Part shown: in pieces, positions 42,416-64,000 of the stretch
Layout: every line of letters begins with the position of its first letter
Numbering within the stretch: the stretch's first letter is position 1
NCBI GenBank assembly: GCA_024803745.1
Contig: JANJXV010000024.1
Coordinates: forward strand, 19,353,927-19,417,926
Length of the DNA: 64,000 nt
Source: Megascapheus bottae
Lineage: Eukaryota; Chordata; Mammalia; Rodentia; Geomyidae
Direction of reading: 5' to 3'
Notes under the pieces: generated by a model
Seen by the model: only the letters and a program-made list of their open reading frames with translations
Told to the model about the DNA's origin: nothing
Database searches by the model: none
Program-made: the position numbers and the translations under genes

Positions 42416-42909
42416 ACTGATAACTGTACAAGAAAATTTAAGGAGAAAAAAAAAGGAATTCCTGATTCAGAAACCTTTGTGGTCTGCTGGTGAGCAAGAC
42501 AAAGCAAGAAAATGCCATTATAGATTACACGCTTCCTCCTGAAGCCATAAAAGAGGGTTCCTCCTCCTCAAGCACAGACCTGCAAGGCAGAGACCACTGA
42601 GACTTACAGCAAAAAGTGGGGTCCGGCCAAGAGAGAAGGATGGAAGGGTATGGTTTAAGGTTCTTCTGTTCTTCTGTCCCTATACTTTCCGGCACTGCTT
42701 ACATTTTTACAGAGACTTTCCTTTCCCCGCCCACTCGGGAGGATGCCGGGAGGCGGCAATTCTCCACACCCCATCACAACCAGCAGAGCTGGGTGGGTGA
42801 GGCACCCCTGTCACCCCAGCTCTATGGGAAGTGTTAACAGTAAGACTGCAAGGAAGACGAGTGTAGGCACAAATGCTACACCCTGTTCAAAACTAAAGAA
42901 AATAAAAAG

Positions 42910-42985
42910 TGCTGAAGGCATGGTCCAATTGATGGAGCATCTGCCCGGCAGGCACAAGGCCGAAAGTTCAACTCCCCACTACCAG
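42910..42985 (+). repeat. tRNA-like monomer
   Basis: ccaattgatggagcatctgc to aaagttcaactccccac keeps A- and B-box-like spacing. Confidence 0.5.
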
Positions 42986-43061
42986 AGCAAACTAGATTCT
43001 TTGGGGGGAAGGGAAGGACAAAGGGAGGGAGCTGAGGACTTGTACTTAAAGATGTATAATG

Positions 43062-43326
43062 GCTAGGCACTGGTGCCTCACGCCTGTAATCCTAGCTACT
43101 TGGGAGGCTGAGATCTAAGGGTCAGAGTTCAAAGTCAGCCCGGAAAGGAAAGTCCGTGAGACTCATCTCCAATTAACCACCAGAAAACAGGAAGTAGAGC
43201 TGTGGTTCAAGTTGTAGAGCACCAGTCTTAAACAAAAAAAAGTTCTGGGATAGAGCTCAGGCCCTGAGTTCAAACCCCACAAGCCAGAAGTGGAGCTATG
43301 GCTCAAGTGGAAGAGGCCAGCCCTGA
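43062..43326 (+). repeat. 7tSINE with duplicated right module
   Basis: After ttcaaaccccacaagccag the module starts again (agtggagctatggctcaagt) and runs into the CA repeat. Confidence 0.82.
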
Positions 43327-43330
43327 ACAC

Positions 43331-43387
<57 letters not shown>
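43327..43387. repeat. (CA)30 microsatellite
   Basis: One g interruption at 43335. Confidence 0.97.
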
Positions 43388-43388
<1 letters not shown>

Positions 43389-44117
43389 TGGGGAAGGTGG
43401 AAGGCTACTTCTTTGCTACAATATCAGTTTCATTTTGACCAACTTTCCTATTTGGGAAATTCAAAACCTGTCCAGCCAGGAGTGTTAACACCAGGATTCA
43501 CCCAAACCAGTTCCTTCATCTCATTACGGAAATGTCACTAAACATGGTCCTGTCCCCCCCTCCCTCTCCCCCCCACCTTTACACTGACAACCTCTCCATA
43601 TGCAGAAAGAAACGCTTCCTAAAGCCTCCAAAGCTTAGTTGGTGGAGAGGTTGAGGACCAACCTAGCCCATTTCTCTCTCTCCCTTCCTTCCTTCCTGTC
43701 GCCTCCCTCCCCTGCCGTCTTCTCTCCTTCCCATGTTTGCCAGCTGAGTTGTTCATGTTCACTCAGTCCAGGCACCAGAAGCCATGTTCAACACCTGCCA
43801 ATTGTAAGAGCAATCTTCCTTCTGTACATACCTTGAGATGATCAAGGCCAGGTGAGCGCCCAGTGCCAGGGGAAGATGCCAAGGGAGAAAGTTCCCAGTC
43901 CTGCCCAGCTAGCTTCCTCAGGGTTTCCAGCAAGGTTGTTCCACCCCCATAGTGGAGGAAGAAGACGATAGATTATCAAGATTTTAGCAACTGAATCTGC
44001 ACATCCCAAAAGGGGCTTCCATTCTAAATGAATCAGAGCACATACATACAGCAGTCACATAAAGCATTTTCTTAGTATCTTCTCCAGTTGGAGCCAAAAG
44101 TTTCATAAAGAAAGGGC
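43388..44117. other. intergenic unique sequence
   Basis: C-rich tract at 43553-43576 and a TTCC-rich tract at 43673-43695. No gene recognised. Confidence 0.5.
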
Positions 44118-44256
44118 TGAGCTATAAGCGAGTGCCTCATGCCTATAATCCTGGCTGTTTAGGAGGCTGAGATCTGAGTGTTGCGGTTTGCAGCCAGCCG
44201 CAGCAGGAAAGTCCATGAAACTCTTACTTCCAATTAACCATAGAAAAGCCAAAAGT
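44118..44256 (+). repeat. 7tSINE, outer part 1
   Basis: agctataagcgagtgcctca to tagaaaagccaaaag. Resumes at 44523. Confidence 0.78.
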
Positions 44257-44522
44257 AAGGCTGGAAATGTGACTTAGTGGTAGACTGCTTGCCTAGCATA
44301 TATGAAGCCCAGGGTTCGATTCCTCAGTGTCACATACACAGAAAGGCTGGACGTGGCACTGTGGCTCAAGTGGTAGAATGCTAGCCTTGAGCAAAAGAAG
44401 CTCAGGGAGAGTGCCCAGGCCCTGAGTTTAACTCCAGGACCTAAAAAAGAAAAAGGAAGGGGAGGGAGGGAGGAAGGGAGGAAGGAAGAAAAAGAAAGAA
44501 AGAGAGAGAGAAAGAGAGAGAA
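44257..44522 (+). repeat. dtSINE with GGAA/GAAA tail nested in 7tSINE
   Basis: The tail grew into ggagggagggaggaagg and aaagaaagagaga (44455-44522). TSD gccaaaagta before, gtcaaaagta after. Confidence 0.85.
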
Positions 44523-44635
44523 GTCAAAAGTAGAGCTGTGACTGAAGTGGTAGAGTGCTAGCCTTGAGCAAAAAAGCTAATGGACAGCACCTAGGCCTGA
44601 GTTTGAGTTCCAGTACCAGCACAATAAATAAATAA
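44523..44635 (+). repeat. 7tSINE, outer part 2
   Basis: tcaaaagtagagctgtgact to ttgagttccagtaccagc, tail aataaataaat. Confidence 0.78.
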
Positions 44636-44639
44636 AGAA

Positions 44640-45105
44640 GCCAAAATATTTCAGAGACGAACACAGGGAACATTACTGAAAGAAAGAACTTGTGATCTCA
44701 AGTTTGAAATGCAATGCTGAGAAGGCTGAGTTTTAGGAAGGGGGATGGAACAAAGGAGAGAGGCTCAACTAAAGCAACCTAGGAAAATAGGGAATAATCT
44801 GGAAGCAAATGTTTCACATCCCTTTACTGATGGTTCTTCTACAATGCATTCCCTACCTCCAAACAACCTGGAATATTCACACAGAAATCAGGCTTCATTC
44901 ATAAAATTTCGAAGAAACGCGTTGACCTTTTCTTCTATTGTATTTTGATGCATTATATTTTTTTTTTCGTCAGAAATAATTGGGCGCCTTTGGGTCTTTT
45001 GGAAATTGAGTGGTGTGCCACGTCATTTGTTATACAATATCAATAAAATAAAATAAATTGAAATTCTCACAATTCTATCTGCCTCCAGCCACACACTATA
45101 CTAGT

Positions 45106-45145
<40 letters not shown>

Positions 45146-45848
45146 ATAGGAAAACAATACAGATTGAGGCTGGAAAATTTACCTCTGTGTTCCTTGGAAA
45201 GCTTTTTCCAACTTGCAGTTTCCACAGTTGTCCCTTCCAGATATTGGTCCACTGTTGACTCTTCAAAGCAATTCCCAGGGGCCAGGCCTCACCCTCTCCT
45301 GTCCCCTCAAAGTGTCCAACTGCATACATAGTCTAAGAAACCACCTCTAGCCCCTGGGCATGTGAGTGACACTGGGGACCCGCCCCTTCTCAGCAGCCCT
45401 CACCTGACACATTTTTAAAGGGGACATGCCATCTCTTCTTGACTGTATGCAGCTCCTAAAACTTGGAGGAAATGAGTGTGTTGTGCTGGGGGATGGGGGA
45501 GGGCTGAAGTGTGTTTGGAAGAGAAAAGCTTTGCCTTACCAATAGTTGTCCTGGCCATGGCTAAAGTCCAGTTAGGAAGCCATCTAAGTATGGAAGGTTC
45601 TGTGGGTGGATGTTGAGCAGGGCGGGAGTAAGCTAAGAACCTTAAAGCTGTGCACAGCAGGGAGCTCACAAACCTTACAGCACACTGAGCACTGCATCTG
45701 CCTGTGAGGCCATAGGATGCCAGCATCCATCCAGGCTCACAACCCCTTCTACAGTCCGGAAACAAGACACTGCCCCCACTCGGCAGGAAGAGGAACAGCT
45801 CCATTCTTTGCCCTGTGGTGCCATCTTTGAAACTCAAAGATATACATG
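44640..45848. other. intergenic sequence with one CA repeat
   Basis: Apart from (CA)18 at 45108-45143, no repeat or gene is recognised. Confidence 0.5.
45108..45143. repeat. (CA)18 microsatellite
   Basis: Perfect run. Confidence 0.97.
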
Positions 45849-46055
45849 GGGGGAGGGGGAGCTTGAACGCAAAGTCTTGTACCCTTGCTTGACTTTTTTA
45901 CTGAAGGTGGTGCTCAACCACTTGAGCCACAGCACCACTTCTCACTTTTGTTCCTTAATTGGACTTTCCTGTCAGGCCAGTTTCCAGCTTTGATCTTCAG
46001 AGCTCACCCTCCTGACTAGCTAGGATTACAGGCATGAGCCAATGACTCTGGGCTA
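45849..46055 (-). repeat. 7tSINE
   Basis: gggggagcttgaacgcaaag to gccaatgactctgggct. Confidence 0.8.
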
Positions 46056-46206
46056 TGTATATGTCTTCATATGCCAGTTCTCATTCTTTTGCTCAACTTC
46101 ACCAGGTGACTAATTTAATGACAAGCCTTAAACGGGGTGGGACAAGTTACCACACTCCTGTCCAAGGCTATCTAAACAGCACCATTTTATCTTACTAAGC
46201 TCTAAT

Positions 46207-46441
46207 CTTAGCACTGGTAGGTCACACCTTTAAATCCTAGCTGCTCAAGAAGGCTAAGGTCTGAGGATCAAGGTTTGAAGCCAGCTTGGGTAGAAAAGTC
46301 CAAGAGACTCTAACCTCTTACCTTCAATTAATCAGCAGAAAACTGCAAGTAGAGGTGTGGCTCAGGAGTTAAAGCACCAGTCTTGAGAAAAAAGAAAGCC
46401 AAGGAGGACCATTAGGCCTTGGGTTTAAGCTTCAGTATCAG
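46207..46441 (+). repeat. 7tSINE
   Basis: tcttagcactggtaggtcac to tttaagcttcagtatc. Its tail expanded into the purine tract that follows. Confidence 0.78.
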
Positions 46442-46650
46442 AGGAGGGGGAGGAGAGGGAGGAGAGGGAGAGAGAGAGGAGGAGAAAGAGGAGGGAGAGG
46501 AGTGGGAGGAGGAGGAGAAAGAGAGGAAGAGGAGAGGAAGGAAGAGGAGAGGGAGGAAGGGAGGAAAAAAGGAAGGAAGGAAGGAAGGAAGGAAGGAAGG
46601 AAGGAAGGAAGGAAGGAAGGAAGGAAGGAAGGAGAAAGAAGAGAAAAACA
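46442..46650. repeat. 209-bp purine-only tract with (GGAA)15
   Basis: GGA/GAGGA-type repeats, then perfect (GGAA) from 46571 to about 46632. Almost no pyrimidines on the plus strand. Confidence 0.95.
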
Positions 46651-46689
46651 GGACTAGGTAAAAGGGGATTGAAAATTATAGCCTCCATG

Positions 46690-46924
46690 CAGCCAGGCGC
46701 AGTGGCTCATGCCTGTAATCCTAGCTACTCAGGAAGCTGAGGATTGTAGTTCAAAGCCAGCCTGGGCACTAAAGTCCATGAGACTCTTATCTCCAATTAA
46801 CCACCAGAAAACCAAAAGTGGCACAATAGCTCAAGGAGTAGGGCAGGAGCCTTGAGCTAAAGAGCTCAAGGACAGCGCCCAGGCCCAGAGTACAAGTCCC
46901 GTGACCCACAAAAAAGAAAAAGAA
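46690..46924 (+). repeat. 7tSINE
   Basis: agccaggcgcagtggctcat to caagtcccgtgacccac. Confidence 0.9.
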
Positions 46925-47654
46925 AATTAGAGCCCCATCCAAAAAATTATTATGAGTGTGAGTGGTCTTTGGCGAACTTTAGTAACTTGCTGACGATGAA
47001 AACTTTAAATGAAAGGAACAATAGAGCACTACACAAATGTTTACGATTCACACTTGCCGTGTGGTTGCTAGTGAGCTTGTAATCCATATGCATTAGTCAT
47101 TCAGACAATGCAGTCTGGCTCTTGGGACCCACGGGCCCAGAATGTAATAGGCTGGACTGAGAGGTGGACCTCTTCCCTCTCCGTGTTTACCAGAAGCAGC
47201 CTAAGCCCACTCCTTTTGTGTTTTCTGCAGCATAACGTGCATTGACAGGAAACAATGCAGAAGGCTGTATGAAGTCATTCTTCATCTCACAGGATTTAGC
47301 AACGCAGGGTGCCTCGCCAGGGAGGCCCTGCCTCTCTCCAGAACATAACCTGCTCTTCCTCATCTGGACTGAAAATGCATGAGAAAGTTCCTAATGCTAA
47401 GCCTCAGACAAGGAAAAGAGGTGGGGGGAGGGGAATGATGGAAGTAAATAAACACGATCCTTCTTTCTTTTAGATTACTTTGTGTAACTTCCTTGTTCCT
47501 TGCTGGCCGATAATCATTGGTATTAAATGCTATGGAATGATTTTGAATAAAAGATATCTTCAAGAAAGAACGTATGACCCAAATGTTTATTTGCTTGATG
47601 AGACCACTGGAAAGAGTGCAAGAAGATAATGACACAGCAGCCCGCTCCTTGTTC

Positions 47655-47901
47655 AATCATTTTATTATTTGATAATACAGCCCTTCCCCTCCCTTCTATG
47701 CAGTCAAAATGATTTGCCAAAAATAGCTCCTCAGTGGCATGGTTAAGTCATCAAATCCTAAGTCTTAGGACCAAGAAATACATAGCCCCATACATCAGGG
47801 AGCCAAGAATAATTCCTCCACGGGACAGCACTGTCAGGTGTGACATCAGAGGCAAGATTGCACTTCTTTTGCTGGCACAAGGTACAGACGTGAAGCCAAG
47901 C
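47655..47901 (-). other. ATP6V0A4: probable ATP6V0A4 3' UTR with AATAAA signal
   Basis: Repeat-free sequence after the stop. Minus-strand AATAAA is at 47666-47661, about 240 nt downstream, so the transcript probably ends near 47640. Confidence 0.6.
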
Positions 47902-63273
<15,372 letters not shown>

Positions 63274-63478
63274 CTGGGAGAGAAACATGGACACCGAAGA
63301 CAGAGCACAAAAGGAACATTACTATTGATGGCCTCTTCCCAAAGCGCAGAAGGTTCATTTCCTTTTCCTGAGCACTCTGGAGAGACAGCAGCATCCCCCT
63401 GGCAGACAGCACCACATGTGCACCGAACAGAAATGATAGGAAATGTGGTAAGTGTTTCTGTACCAAGCATTCAGAGAA

Positions 63479-63668
63479 AGCTGGGTACCAGTGGCTTGTG
63501 CCTATAATCTTACCTAGTTAGAAAGCTGACATGTGAGGATCGCAATCGAAACCAACCCAAGCAGAAAAGTCCATTGAGATTCATATCCCCAGTTAACCAA
63601 CAAAAAGTTGGAAGCAGAGGCATGGCTTAAGTGGTGGGGCACCATTCTTAAGCAAAAATAAAAAGCCA
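63479..63668 (+). repeat. 7tSINE
   Basis: agctgggtaccagtggcttg, with the right part ending at taagcaaaaataaaaagcc. Confidence 0.82.
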
Positions 63669-63671
63669 AGG

Positions 63672-63908
63672 GAGCTGAGTGCCAGTGGCTCATGCCTATA
63701 ATCCTAGCTACTCAGGAGGCTTAGGTGTGGGATCATTTGAAGCCAGCCAGGGCAGGAAAGTCCATGAGACTCATCTCCAATTAATCACAGAAAAAAAAAC
63801 AGAAGTGGTGCTGTGGTTCAAGTGGTAGAGCTTCAACCTTGAGCAAAAAGGAGCTCAGGGACAGCATCCAGGCCCAGTGTTCAAGTCCTACAGACAGCAA
63901 AAAAGCCA
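63672..63908 (+). repeat. 7tSINE
   Basis: agctgagtgccagtggctca to tcaagtcctacagacagc, in tandem with the copy before it. Confidence 0.85.
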
Positions 63909-64000
63909 AGGCATGAGTCCTGAGTTGGTATACACACACACAGAAAAAGTCGATGGTGAGGAAGCAGAGAAGAAAAGAAGAAAGGAAAAGGAGGCAAAGA

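Noticed and set aside
42910..42985. Possible tRNA gene
   Set aside because: It has A- and B-box-like blocks but no clean acceptor stem or anticodon arm; it fits a tRNA-derived SINE monomer.
46419..46661. Open frames on both strands of the GGAA tract
   Set aside because: Simple-repeat translations (Lys-Glu-Gly or Pro-Ser-Phe-Leu).

Overview
The window is mammalian nuclear DNA, most likely from a rodent. The genes have short exons with GT-AG introns, and about half of the non-coding sequence is SINE, LINE-1 and simple repeat. The SINEs point to a rodent, perhaps a castorimorph such as a heteromyid (kangaroo rat or pocket mouse). That placement is from memory of repeat types and is only moderately secure.

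Three vertebrate genes are present in the order TRIM24 (+), SVOPL (-), ATP6V0A4 (-), the same order as on human 7q33-q34. Positions 1-9289 hold the last four coding exons of TRIM24 (end of the PHD finger, bromodomain, basic tail), followed by a long, repeat-poor, probably 3' untranslated stretch. Positions 14687-39191 hold what looks like the whole coding region of SVOPL: 15 coding exons with intact splice sites and consistent phases, giving a 494-residue major-facilitator transporter. Its last exon codes only for Gln-Ile-Lys-stop. Positions 47902-63273 hold the last six coding exons of ATP6V0A4, the kidney and inner-ear a4 subunit of the V-ATPase; the rest of that gene lies beyond the right edge. 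TRIM24 and SVOPL converge; SVOPL and ATP6V0A4 are in tandem, separated by about 8 kb. The three genes are not known to work together: a chromatin reader/ubiquitin ligase, an orphan transporter and a proton-pump subunit.

Repeats. Two SINE families dominate and are named here for convenience. 'dtSINE' is about 190-200 bp and is built of two tRNA-like halves. '7tSINE' is about 210-240 bp, with a 7SL/B1-like left part joined to the same right tRNA-like half (B4-like architecture). Plain B1 monomers, ID-like monomers, several LINE-1 3' pieces, one solo LTR of an old endogenous retrovirus and many microsatellites are also present. Several insertions are nested and keep target-site duplications (TSDs), so their order can be read. 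I found no prokaryotic, CRISPR or other exotic system. The points most worth a second look are the 12-nt terminal SVOPL coding exon, the TRIM24 splice acceptor next to a B1 tail, the modular SINEs and the nested retroelements.
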